Source: Panulirus ornatus
Taxonomy: Eukaryota; Arthropoda; Malacostraca; Decapoda; Palinuridae
Direction of reading: 5' to 3'
DNA length: 64,000 nucleotides
NCBI RefSeq assembly: GCF_036320965.1
Contig: NC_092276.1
Coordinates: 10,761,798-10,825,797 of the forward strand
The stretch's first letter is position 1; every line of letters starts with the position of its first letter. The position numbers and the translations under genes are program-made. Below, in pieces: positions 1 to 9,282 of the stretch. The notes under the pieces were generated by a model that was not told the origin of the DNA, ran no database searches, and saw only the letters and a list, made by a program, of their open reading frames with translations.

Positions 1-532
1 CCCATCACATCAGTCACCGTACGACATCATGACACCCCTTCAATCCCCCATTGCCTCAGCTGTAACAGGAGGGGGTATAGCCTCTTCAACCCATCGTTGA
101 GGCTGGCCAATTCTACCACCTCTCAGCGCAGGCAGAATGTCCACGTCTCCCTTACACCGTAGGAAGACTGAACCATCATCAGAACTCTTAGTGCTACAAT
201 GCTCCTTAGGCACACGGGTCGTGCAAGCCCCATCACCTCCGCCACGACCTTTGGCGTCCTATTAACACCATAACCGCGTCACCATCACCACGCCCTGCTT
301 ATCGCCATTACCCATTGCAGGAGCACCTCTCATAACGGCATAACTGCCCCCAGCGAAGATTATTGCCAGCAATGAACGCTGAAGAAGACACAGTTACCGT
401 CGGCGTGTGGTGGTTGGCTGAACATCCGCTGGCTCAGGTCGCCTCAGGTGTTGGTGCGAAACAAACGCTCATTGTGTGTGTATAAACTTCTATCATAGAA
501 TATCGCATGGAATCGACTTTTGTGCTTTCATG
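1..532. other. Unannotated single-copy-looking DNA
   Basis: I see no open frame, known element or strong tandem repeat here. The composition is balanced and CAC/ACC-rich without a fixed period, unlike the AT-rich spacers further along. Confidence 0.6.
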
Positions 533-600
533 GCGGCCGAGTGGTTACACTCCCGATTATTGAGTATTTGAGCTGGGTTCGAACCCTGAGGTGCATAAAA
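533..600 (+). mobile_element. tRNA-like SINE head (Leu/Ser-like A box plus B box)
   Basis: The stretch carries GGCCGAGTGGTTA, which resembles the pol III A box of a type II tRNA. About 35 bases later comes GGGTTCGAACCC, a good B box. The acceptor and anticodon arms do not fold into a proper tRNA, so this is a tRNA-derived SINE or decayed tRNA pseudogene rather than a tRNA gene. It runs almost directly into a TA/TG microsatellite at 610. It may be a diverged member of the SINE family seen at 2.8, 9.1, 29.1, 38.1, 60.1 and 60.7 kb, but the A-box region differs, so family membership is uncertain. Confidence 0.6.
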
Positions 601-608
601 GTGAATGG

Positions 609-609
<1 letters not shown>

Positions 610-677
<68 letters not shown>
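610..677. repeat. Compound (TA)n(TG)n microsatellite
   Basis: About 15 TA units pass directly into about 19 TG units. The array sits 10 bases after the tRNA-like SINE head, in the position of a SINE tail. Confidence 0.95.
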
Positions 678-679
<2 letters not shown>

Positions 680-904
680 TACCAATATCTTTTTCTTCAA
701 ACACACAAGTCAAGGACATCATGAACGCACGAATGAATACATAAGATATCTTGAAGGTGTTGTGAGCTGAGACACTGGGACACTTCCTTTTGATAACGTC
801 AGACCGCCTTCCGCTCCCGCAAGAAGCCACCAAGTCGACCTTCAGAGCCTGAAGGACGTGGAGAAATTTGGCCTCGAGACGTGACAATGGGACGAAATGT
901 ATTA

Positions 905-1193
905 CTGCAGGAGGATGGTGCCTGCAGGAGGGTGGTGCCTGCAGGAGGCTGGTGCCTGCAGGAGGCTGGTGCCTGCAGGAGGGTGGTGCCTGCAGGAGGC
1001 TGGTGCCTGCAGGAGGGTGGTGGGTGAAGGAGGATGGTACCTGCAGGAGGCTGGTGCCTGCAGGAGGCTGGTGCCTGCAGGAGGCTGGTGCTTGCAGGAG
1101 GATGGTGCTTGCAGGAGGGTGGTGGGTGAAGGAGGGTGATGCCTGCAGGAGGATGGTACCTGCAGGAGGGTGGTGCCTGCAGGAGGGTACTGC
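905..1193. repeat. 17-bp minisatellite, exactly 17 units
   Basis: The unit is CTGCAGGAGGRTGGTGC (17 bases). The array spans 289 bp, which is 17 units with no indels. Units differ mainly at one or two positions (GGA/GGG/GGC), and a variant beginning GTGAAGG occurs twice. The main unit contains no stop trinucleotide and 17 is not a multiple of 3, so several frames on both strands stay open. These predicted proteins are artefacts. Each main unit contains CTGCAG and G-rich runs. Confidence 0.95.
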
Positions 1194-2524
1194 TTCCAAA
1201 ACTGGACACCTATCTCCTTATCTTTGCCCACCCAAAGCGTTCCTGCGTGTCTGACTTAAGATCCTGAATTCGGATCCAGATATGCTGTGTACAGCATCCA
1301 TTATCAAGAACAGCTACGCTGTAAGAGCATCCGGATTTAAGGAACAGGGATCATCCGTCCGGTTTCCAAATGTCAATCCGGATTTACTCCTTAGAAAACA
1401 GTGTATCCCAAGGTGTTTATTCGCTCAAGAATACATCTGACACTTGCCTTTTGATATATGCGACTCGGCTTCCTCGACTACGTTTTGCCTTGGTTTCAGT
1501 ACGTAAGGAAGTGAAACTTACGTCACGTATCAGTGATTACCAGATAACAGACCAAGAGTCATTCGTTATATCGTAAGATATGATAAGATATATGGCTATC
1601 GTATCTTACCACTCTTTCTCCCACGTTTATTCGTCAGCTATAAATGACAGTGACGAAGAAGGGCGACTTGATTCCTTCCTGTAGCTAGTATACGAAAGTG
1701 ATTCAACACCATTCCGAACGAAAAGTGGAAGTCATATGTCTTCCTATATATTTTTTTCTCTTCAGTGGTATCACTAGTTCATAGCACATTCACTGTATTT
1801 ATAAATTACGTTGTATTAAAGATGTTTTTGAGGTTTTAATGTAATCATTATTTACGTCTTAGTAGGATTGCATAGATGTAAACGACGAAAAATGAACATC
1901 CATTAAGAGCAGCTATTTTTAATTACATATTTATTACGACATTATCTATCCTCTCGTTTTCTATACGACGAAGGAATTTTTTGAATTCCTTGTATGCTCT
2001 CAGCATGAGGTTAGATATCGGTGAATATAGCTTATAGTATTTTCCATCATAGAAACCACCTTTGAAAGTTTATTGAAGAGAAAACAAGAGCACATGGAGG
2101 ACTACGAGAGGCAATGGAACTTCAAGTCAAAGTAATTCTTGGTTGATGCATGGATACCATTTGGCCACGACTGGTGCTTGCTTCATAAGGATGTTTGATA
2201 TTGATTTTGGTTATTAATGAATTCCCCCTAAGGGAAAAAAAGAAAGGTATATGTCGTATAACCTGATCATAAGTGTCTCAAGATCCAGCATAATAGAGTA
2301 TCGTAAAGATTTTGTATAATCTCTGGTCCCTGATTTCATTCAGTTAGAGATCCTGAAACTTTAATTAGAGGGTTTGTGTTAATATCTCTCGGCTTCATAG
2401 ACGATTGAGCTGAAATAGTAAAGGATAACGATAACTTCGCAAATAAACAAGTCCCTCAGTTACTATATAAACTATATAAACAAGTCCTCAATTACTATGT
2501 AAAGGTTTATGTGTCTTTCGCGAC
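1194..2524. other. AT-rich spacer, no gene seen
   Basis: No convincing open frame. Around 2443-2505 a ~30-bp phrase containing AAACAAGTCC..TCA.TTACTAT occurs twice in tandem. There are short mirror phrases around 1571-1609 (GTAAGATA against TATCTTAC). Otherwise nothing recognised. Confidence 0.6.
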
Positions 2525-2530
2525 TACACA

Positions 2531-2572
<42 letters not shown>
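2525..2572. repeat. (AC)n(GT)n short inverted junction and (GT)n array
   Basis: ACACACAC meets a (GT)n run directly, making a small self-complementary junction, then GT continues to 2572. Confidence 0.9.
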
Positions 2573-2575
<3 letters not shown>

Positions 2576-2680
2576 CTACTCATTGTGTATTAACGGAAGG
2601 GTGTTGTACACTCGTGTTGCCCCGTCTCCTAAACTTGTATATATATATATGCATAATACCTTTGCTCCTATGTGTATATA

Positions 2681-2683
<3 letters not shown>

Positions 2684-2768
<85 letters not shown>
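2684..2768. repeat. (TA)n microsatellite, ~42 units
   Basis: An uninterrupted alternating AT array ends directly at the conserved left end (as read on the plus strand) of the SINE copy at 2769. Confidence 0.97.
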
Positions 2769-2770
<2 letters not shown>

Positions 2771-2890
2771 CTAGCCTAAGCCAGTAGTTACTTATTGATC
2801 GACCAGCCCCGAGGGGAGGATGAACAGCTGGGAATTGGCTGTGGGACCGACTGCTGCGCCCAGGAATCGAAGTGGGTCCGTGATGACTCA
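2769..2890 (-). mobile_element. tRNA-derived SINE fragment (family 1), minus strand
   Basis: The body carries the family phrases CCTAGCCTAAGCCAG, TATTGATCGACCA, GGATGAACAGCTGGG and GACTG.GGGACCGACTG, shared with copies at 9.2, 38.1, 60.1 and 60.8 kb. A degraded B box lies near 2861-2871 (CAGGAATCGA, reverse sense). The A-box end is lost or decayed. A (TA)n array abuts it at the position that is internal to the SINE in the 9-kb copy. Confidence 0.75.
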
Positions 2891-2899
2891 TGCTTAGCA

Positions 2900-2903
<4 letters not shown>

Positions 2904-2937
<34 letters not shown>
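2904..2937. repeat. (TG)n microsatellite
   Basis: About 17 TG units lie just past the SINE end. Confidence 0.95.
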
Positions 2938-2938
<1 letters not shown>

Positions 2939-3088
2939 AATAGTCCTCCCCTTCATTAACTAACGACACTCCCCAACCCCTCTCTCTCCCCCTCCCTCAA
3001 CTCCCCATTCTTCTCTGTCTGTCCGTCAGTTTTTATTAGCCATTTTCTACATGGTTCTTCGTCAAGCTGTCACTCACCTCCTGTTAAT

Positions 3089-3091
<3 letters not shown>

Positions 3092-3174
<83 letters not shown>

Positions 3175-3175
3175 C
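3092..3175. repeat. (CT)n microsatellite
   Basis: An almost pure CT array of ~80 bp, followed by pyrimidine-rich sequence to about 3240. Confidence 0.97.
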
Positions 3176-3388
3176 ACTCTTTTTCCTTATTCGCTCCTTT
3201 TTTTCCCGTTTTCCCCACTTCCTTTCTTTCACAGTTTATCCTTGTTATTTTTCTATATGTTCTCTCACTTTAATAGGCAATAAATGATGGAAGAAAACAG
3301 CGGTTCTTTCTTCCCTTTATAAACTTAATTCCTAATGTATCAGCAGTGGTGGCATTGAGACTGATGGAGCTTGATTCGTTCTAGGCTA

Positions 3389-3788
3389 TTTAAATGATGG
3401 ATCTAGATTGGTTCTAAACTCATTAAATGATGGATCTAGATTGGTTCTAAACTCATTAAATGATGGATCTAGATTGGTTCTAAACTCATTAAATGATGGA
3501 TCTAGATTGGTTCTAAACTCATTAAATGATGGATCTAGATTGGCTCTAAACTCATTAAATGATGGATCTAGATTGGTTCTAAACTCATTAAATGATGGAT
3601 CTAGACTGGTTCTAAACTCATTAAGTGATGGATCTAGATTGATTCTAAACTCATTAAATGATGGATCTAGATTGGTTCTAAACTCATTAAGTGATGGATC
3701 TAGATTGGTTCTAAACTCATTAAATGATGGATCTAGACTGGTTCTAAACTCATTAAATGATAGATCTAGATTGGTTCTAGGTTCGGCA
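3389..3788. repeat. 33-bp minisatellite, ~12 units, degenerate flanks
   Basis: The unit contains AATGATGGATCTAGATTGG followed by TTCTAAACTCATT. Units are nearly identical in the core and carry TCTAGA. Because 33 is divisible by 3 the plus strand reads as an 11-residue repeat (NDGSRLVLNSL). Substitutions are both silent and replacing, so there is no sign of protein-level constraint. Decayed units extend on both sides (about 3345-3388 and 3789-3960, phrases such as GGTTCTAG and GGCTCTAGATT). This suggests an old array with a recently homogenised centre. Confidence 0.93.
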
Positions 3789-3960
3789 CTGATGGCTCTA
3801 GATTAGATGGAGGCTAACTAATAATGGTTGAGGACTGGTTCTAGGAAGTGAGGGTGGGGGGTTCTAGATTGGATATGGGCTCAATCGTGAGTGCTCAGGC
3901 ATGGTTCTAGGTCAGTAGCAATGGTCCTTCAGTTCTTAATAGGGTCATTGGCAATAGTTC

Positions 3961-4963
3961 AGACAATATCTCACACCTCATTACCAAAACAAACCTAGAA
4001 AAGCATTCAAATGAGACATATATATACCAAAAAATGAAATCAAGTATTCGTAAAATTCATCACAGGTTGTAAATGAAATGCATCTTCATAAAAATTAAAT
4101 TTTTTTTGGAGGGGAAATAGATATGTATGAATGGTTATAGATATTAGACCATTGGCTTGGTTTATGAATATTTCTTATCACCTGCCAAATATCTCTATAG
4201 ATATCTCAACCATCTTACATTCTCTTGTTCAGTTCTTATCATTTTGACATCACACTTAAATCCTCCTTATTCTCTTGTCTTCATTTGATATTCTATCCAA
4301 GTTTGTTTTAGCCAAGATGATTCTCACTTGCTTCATTTCCACTGCTTTCAGTTTAGTATTACCATCAACATCCACGACCCAGCTCCGTGTGTTAATGTTA
4401 ACATGAGTAATAGTGTTGAATGTGAGTCTTTTAACTCTTATTGGAATGCTTTTCTACTGATATGAAGTTATGGAAATGAATATTGTCGTTTTCTTTCTCT
4501 TCTTTATATGCTTTCTGTCTGAATTTCCCTATGGCTGATAATTTGACTCTAGCATATCTAAATTCTGTTGTTTGTTTTGGTGATTTATTCATACTTATGG
4601 GTACTTACGATGATATATAGCTTAAGAGAGGGATGATATGTAACTCTAACTTTAGGAATATATATAGATGGAAGGGATGATTGATTTGAGATACGTGCTC
4701 TCTCGTGTTATATGTGGGATGGAGAGATCATATATGTTTATGGACTAGATATCAGTAAGCCTCTGTTGTGGAGTGAGGCACAGAGAAACATAAGACAAGC
4801 GGCAACCTTGGCCAGAAATGAGTGAAGAAAAACAAAGAAAATCCTTGATAGTCATACGACCGTAACCATACCCACGCCATGACACCCAAGATGTGTAGTC
4901 ATACTAGCAATATACACATACACACGCCCCATAGACGAAGGGTACCAGCCTCCAACAACTTAC

Positions 4964-4965
<2 letters not shown>
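3961..4965. other. AT-rich spacer, no gene seen
   Basis: No long open frame and no recognised element. Sequence looks single copy. Confidence 0.6.
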
Positions 4966-5011
<46 letters not shown>

Positions 5012-5076
5012 GTATCCTCCCGGCTCCTTGGCTCTTCCTCGTCCTCCTTGACTCCTTAGTCAGAGAGAATGAGTGG

Positions 5077-5107
<31 letters not shown>

Positions 5108-5160
5108 GTGTATCCTCCCGGCTCCTTAGCTCTTCCTCCTCCTCCTCCTCCTCCTCCTCC
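4966..5160. repeat. 98-bp tandem duplication carrying a (GA)n array, then (CTC)n
   Basis: A (GA)n array (4966-5009) is followed by GTGTATCCTCCCGGCTCCTT. The same arrangement recurs 98 bp later, with a (GA)n array at 5081-5107 and the same phrase at 5108. The second copy ends in a (CTC)n run at 5131-5160. The duplication therefore included the microsatellite and its flank. Confidence 0.85.
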
Positions 5161-5320
5161 GTGACTCCTCATTCTTCATGCCATCCTCGTCACTATCTCA
5201 GGCCACGGTTGGGGCCACGTTTTCCATGAACGTCTCCCCTGGGGCGTGTGTGACCCCAGGGTTAAAACATCTTATCAGGGAGTCCCACTCCTCTGCTCGT
5301 CCCTCCCCATATTGCAACAG
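5161..5320. other. Short unique spacer
   Basis: Nothing recognised between the trinucleotide run and the next (TA)n array. Confidence 0.5.
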
Positions 5321-5328
5321 AATATATA

Positions 5329-5413
<85 letters not shown>
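5321..5413. repeat. (TA)n microsatellite left of R1 copy 1
   Basis: About 45 TA units with one TTT interruption near 5332. It borders the conserved module R1 directly. Confidence 0.95.
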
Positions 5414-5415
<2 letters not shown>

Positions 5416-5655
5416 TTTTTTTTCATACATATTCGCTATTTCCCGCGTCAGCGAGGTAGATTTGTGAAAAGAGGTCTGAGCCTTAGAGGGAATATCCTCA
5501 CCCGACCCCCTTCTCTGTTCCTTCTTTTGGAAAATCAAAAAAAAAAAAAACAAGAGAGGGGAGAATTTCCAGCCACCCGCTCCCTCCCCTTTCAGTCGCC
5601 TTCTACGACACGCAGGGAATACGTGGGAAGTATTCTTTCTCCCCTATCCCCAGGG

Positions 5656-5657
<2 letters not shown>
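5414..5657. mobile_element. Interspersed module R1, copy 1 (~245 bp)
   Basis: A non-tandem module shared with 18672-18906. The collinear phrases are CGCGTCAGCGAGGT, GAGGGAATATCCTCA, CCCCTTCTCTGTTCC, TTCTTTTGGAAAAT, an internal A run, GAGAATTTCCAGCC, and GTCGCCTTCTACGACACG followed by CAGGGAATACGTGGGAAGT and CCCCTATCCCCAGGGATAA. Both copies are in the same orientation and bracketed by (TA)n. No coding frame or terminal inverted repeat is visible, so class and strand are unknown. From memory it resembles a very abundant decapod repeat; that is recall, not a search. Confidence 0.8.

Positions 5658-5728
<71 letters not shown>
5658..5728. repeat. (TA)n microsatellite right of R1 copy 1
   Basis: About 35 TA units begin within the last bases of R1 (GGGATAATATAT). 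Confidence 0.96.
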
Positions 5729-5734
<6 letters not shown>

Positions 5735-6527
5735 CCTGGTTTAAACATCCGAGCAATTTTCGTCTTGTCAGGTATGCAGTCCTTTTACCCATCCTGTCCT
5801 GCTTGGAATTTCATGCATATCTTTTTTCTAATTCCATCCAAGCTCGTAATTCTCGATGTCAAATATTCTCACGCGATTTTTGGAAATATTCCCATTTCGT
5901 TTTCTAATCTTCGTGAATCCAATATTTGTTTTTTTTCCCCGTATATCTGATTCTAGTTCATGATTCTGTGTTCGATATGATATCAGCTTTAAAACTACAT
6001 GGGTCAAGCTGAGTAAGATTTAGCTGCAGAATGGCTTTCACTGGCTCAAAATGATATTGGATATTCTCTCTTCTATGAGGCATTATGTATTTATAGATAT
6101 TCCTTTTTTTTTTCCTCCAGTGAAGGTAGGCTACTACAACGACACAAAAAATATCTTATAAAAGTATTTTTTTTTTCTTAAACTATCAAAATAGGAAAGA
6201 GTGTCCGGCTTTGCCTCGGTAGCTGCTGTAAAAAAAAATTTTTACCTTACCTTTTGTTGAAGTTCTTTCTAACGAAGACTTTAACCTCGGTCCTCTGCTA
6301 ACATTTGTTAATTAACCTTTTAAACGACCTGAGTCGTCTACCGAATTTTGTTCATTAACCTCTAATGACTCGGTGTCTTCAGAGATTCTTCAGGTAAAGG
6401 AAAAAAAAGAAAAATTTTTCTTCTTCTTTTTGAGCAGTCGTCGAAAAATGAGTTATATTTTTTTTCACCTCTGCATTTTTAATCGGATGATTCATTAGGG
6501 GAAAATCCTCGCTTAAATGGGGGCAGG
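5729..6527. other. AT-rich spacer with T runs
   Basis: Several T8-T9 and A8 homopolymers. No gene or element recognised. Confidence 0.55.
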
Positions 6528-6541
6528 GAGAGAGAGAAAGA

Positions 6542-6603
<62 letters not shown>
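6528..6603. repeat. (GA)n microsatellite
   Basis: About 38 units with small interruptions at the left edge. Confidence 0.96.
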
Positions 6604-6606
<3 letters not shown>

Positions 6607-7040
6607 GTAATGAGTTAGTGGTCTTCAGCTATTGAGCAATACACGTATCATTGTGGTAAATATTCCTTTTTGAGACAAGGTTTGTGATGTTTCTGTCTCC
6701 TACAACATGCGATGTTGTAGAATATTTTGAAGGTCCTTCTCTTAGGATACCCTATGTTGTAGAATATTTTGACGGACGCGACTCGTGAATACAGTTTCGT
6801 AGCCAGGGTATTCCATTAGCAAGTGTGACTTTGTCAGTGGGCGGGTGGATCCATCGCCTGTCGTGAGCGACCAGTTCAGTGGGTGGCCAGTGGGCGACGT
6901 GGGTCTTACACCACTTGCGAAGTTCTGACGTCATTCGTATCTCTCATATAATACTCAACCACCCACTCGTAATTAAAGCGAGCGCTACACCATCTCTGAT
7001 AGGTGTTTAGGGCGTTAAACAAGTCATTAAGAATTTAATA

Positions 7041-7042
<2 letters not shown>
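6604..7042. other. Spacer with a small tandem duplication
   Basis: The phrase ATGTTGTAGAATATTTTGA occurs twice about 41 bases apart (6712 and 6753). A 60-codon minus-strand open frame at 6752-6934 is within chance expectation. Confidence 0.55.

Positions 7043-7117
<75 letters not shown>
7043..7117. repeat. (TA)n microsatellite
   Basis: About 37 units with no recognised module on either side. Confidence 0.96.
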
Positions 7118-7118
<1 letters not shown>

Positions 7119-8432
7119 GTAGCCCTATTTGTTAGTCATCACTGTCAAAATTCTTTGGCGTGTCAATCATGTCTCTTACACCGGCTGTGAGTGGGGAAAG
7201 TGCAGCTGAAATATATGTTTGTGTAAGGGAAACTGAAATTCGGAGAACCTGTACGTAAGATGTAGCCTTAACTGCAATGCTCGTATAACGAAATGGTGGT
7301 TCAAACATTTCCCAGCTCAGTGACTTGTGGCGCGAAATGGAATACATAATGCCCCTTGGCCAACTAGCCAACAGGCACGCGGGATGATATACGTAAAATC
7401 AGGTATTATAAACCTTGCATCCATGAACAGCTTTTCTTGTGTAGTTGATGAGGCATTACGGAGAAAATGGGAATATGAAGAAGATGAGGCAGTGAGTGAT
7501 GTTTTGATCCACAGTGTGACAATCGTACCAAGAGGGACGAGTAGGAGGATCTCAGAATACTATATTTTGATACAATCATCAAAGTCATTATAAGTCTGTG
7601 GTGTAGGCCAATCACTAGTAGCTTACAGACCCTCTCTCCCATTACTAGTACTCTCCAGTATTACCTGCAGGTACTACAATCACGTACCTGCCAAATATCA
7701 AGATAAACCCTTGGTATCCCTGATTTCTCATAGTCTTTGGCCCACCTCGTCCTCAACCCTTGAGATCTACAACCAAATACAATAGCTTACTCATGACTCC
7801 CTTGGCACAGACAGCCCATCAGATCAATCTTCGAAACAATGATAAACTATTGAACTCGTTATTATCAATGATAAAGGAAGCCTCAATAGTCATTTTCCTT
7901 TTGATAACGTATTTGTCGATAAGTCGATAAGTCGACCTTGAGTTGCAAAGCTCAAGAAATTCTTGAGTCATAGAGTCATAGTCATAACATCTCTGCATGT
8001 TGGCGAGCTCTTGAAAGCGGCTCTGATCAACCCTTTCCCTGACCGAATATCCAGTCACGGATGGGTGTCCATTTTGAATTATATATACCAGGCCATTGCA
8101 CGAATAGAACTGGGAAGGAGACACGTACATTTTTGGGCTTGAATGGTGGCGTCTTGATGGAGTCTGGGTTTGATAATTGGATACAATGGTATGTTCAGTA
8201 TTACGAGGCTTAAATTAAAGCTCAGATTAATGAATGGCAATGAAAGAGACACTTGATAACCCTCTTGTGTTTTGTCAGATGAGATAATGGTTTTACTCTC
8301 CTTCGTCACTTCATAAGATGGGGTTTAACCTCCCTAGCAAACAACAGTTGCAGCTGGTTCCTCATAACAAAAGATAACAATGAATTCGATGAAAGAAAGA
8401 CCATATAAAACCATTTTCTTAAGACCTCAATG
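7118..8432. other. Spacer with short open frames of no known family
   Basis: The longest open frames are 88 codons (7327-7593, plus) and 103 codons (7819-8130, minus). Neither resembles a family I know, and their lengths are ordinary for AT-rich DNA of this size. No splice-consistent gene model can be supported by eye. Confidence 0.5.
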
Positions 8433-8467
8433 AATAGTGCCACAAAGAAATACTTTGTGGCACTATT
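8433..8467. repeat. Perfect 15-bp inverted repeat with 5-base loop
   Basis: AATAGTGCCACAAAG (8433-8447) is followed by the loop AAATA and then its exact reverse complement (8453-8467). The pairing stops at both outer ends. It lies 43 bases left of a (TA)n array. It could fold as a DNA or RNA hairpin. It is too short for a typical animal microRNA precursor and has no tract that would make it a clear terminator. Confidence 0.85.
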
Positions 8468-8507
8468 TCCTTAATCCCTTGATAACCCATCATAGTGGTA
8501 CATATTA

Positions 8508-8510
<3 letters not shown>

Positions 8511-8587
<77 letters not shown>
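8511..8587. repeat. (TA)n microsatellite
   Basis: About 38 units. It is followed by the small palindrome GGGATGATAACATCCC. Confidence 0.96.
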
Positions 8588-9006
8588 CGGGATGATAACA
8601 TCCCAATAATTCCTGATATGATAATTTGTGCCTTGGCCATCACATAATCATCTTCAGAAACCATTGCGTGTTCATCCTCTCGACCTGTTCAGCGAATCAT
8701 GCGGTGTATAATTTGGCCTATCCTTCCCCACTGCTTATAGAGCATGACACTCCCCTCACATCTCGAGAGAAGATTCGTGGATGATTCAGTCGTATTCCGA
8801 TCTCAGAATTCCTTCGAGCTGACCAGTTTTTTTGGGCCAGAGGGTATGTCGGTCTTTGCCGCCTTCCAGCTATCAGCCAACTAAACTATGCTGTCTTGGA
8901 CTACACACGTGATATTCCAGTCACGCACACTTAGACTTAGATATTAAGGATTTGGGATTCTATTCTGTGTTCAACGTAGAGGTCGGATTTCTTTTTTTTT
9001 TTTATG
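8588..9006. other. Unannotated spacer
   Basis: No open frame or element recognised, except that the right edge leads into the SINE end at 9007. Confidence 0.5.
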
Positions 9007-9058
9007 TCAGCTGAGACGGCACGGCAACTGGGCCACTACTCAAGGCCATCTCTTTAAC

Positions 9059-9155
<97 letters not shown>

Positions 9156-9282
9156 TCTAACTTGAGCCAGGTGCCCCTTTTTATCGACTAACCCTTAGGG
9201 GTGGATGAACACCTATGTTGACTGTGGGAAGACGCAATTAGGATTCGAACCTATGTGCTCTCCCGTGAATGCGTGAAGATCA
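9007..9282 (-). mobile_element. tRNA-derived SINE (family 1) with internal (TA)n array, minus strand
   Basis: Read on the minus strand, the copy begins in decayed A-box sequence (CGTGATCTTCACGCATTCACGGG) and then has a perfect B box (GGTTCGAATCC, reverse complement of 9239-9249). It continues through the family body (GTTGACTGTGGG, GGATGAACA, TAACCCTTAGGGGT in plus-strand sense). The (TA)n array at 9062-9154 interrupts the body. On its other side lies the distal end GTCAGCTGAGACGGCAC with GGCCACTACTCAAGGCC. The 60.1-kb copy joins the same two segments with no TA array, so the array is an expansion inside the SINE. Confidence 0.85.
9062..9154. repeat. (TA)n microsatellite inside a SINE
   Basis: About 46 units located between the distal end and the body of the SINE copy. 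Confidence 0.97.

Noticed and set aside
533..600. Functional tRNA-Leu or tRNA-Ser gene
   Set aside because: A and B boxes are present, but acceptor and T arms do not pair properly and no plausible anticodon arm could be drawn.
528..1209. Long overlapping open frames of up to 223 codons on the minus strand and 128 on the plus strand
   Set aside because: They are readings of a 17-bp tandem repeat that lacks stop trinucleotides in its main unit, together with TA/TG arrays. No coding signal.
3051..3287. Short secreted-peptide-like frame rich in Leu/Ser
   Set aside because: It is the CT array read as Ser-Leu repeats. The same applies to similar frames at 24.5, 35.2, 54.2 and 61.6 kb.
3408..3806. 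132-codon repetitive protein (NDGSRLVLNSL repeats)
   Set aside because: The period is 33 bp, so the frame is open by arithmetic. Unit differences include replacement changes without bias to silent sites, and decayed units continue outside the frame.
793..7945. Shared phrase CCTTTTGATAACGT upstream of AAGTCGACCTT at 786-843 and 7898-7945
   Set aside because: The shared segments are short with little similarity between them. Not enough to call a repeat family without a search.
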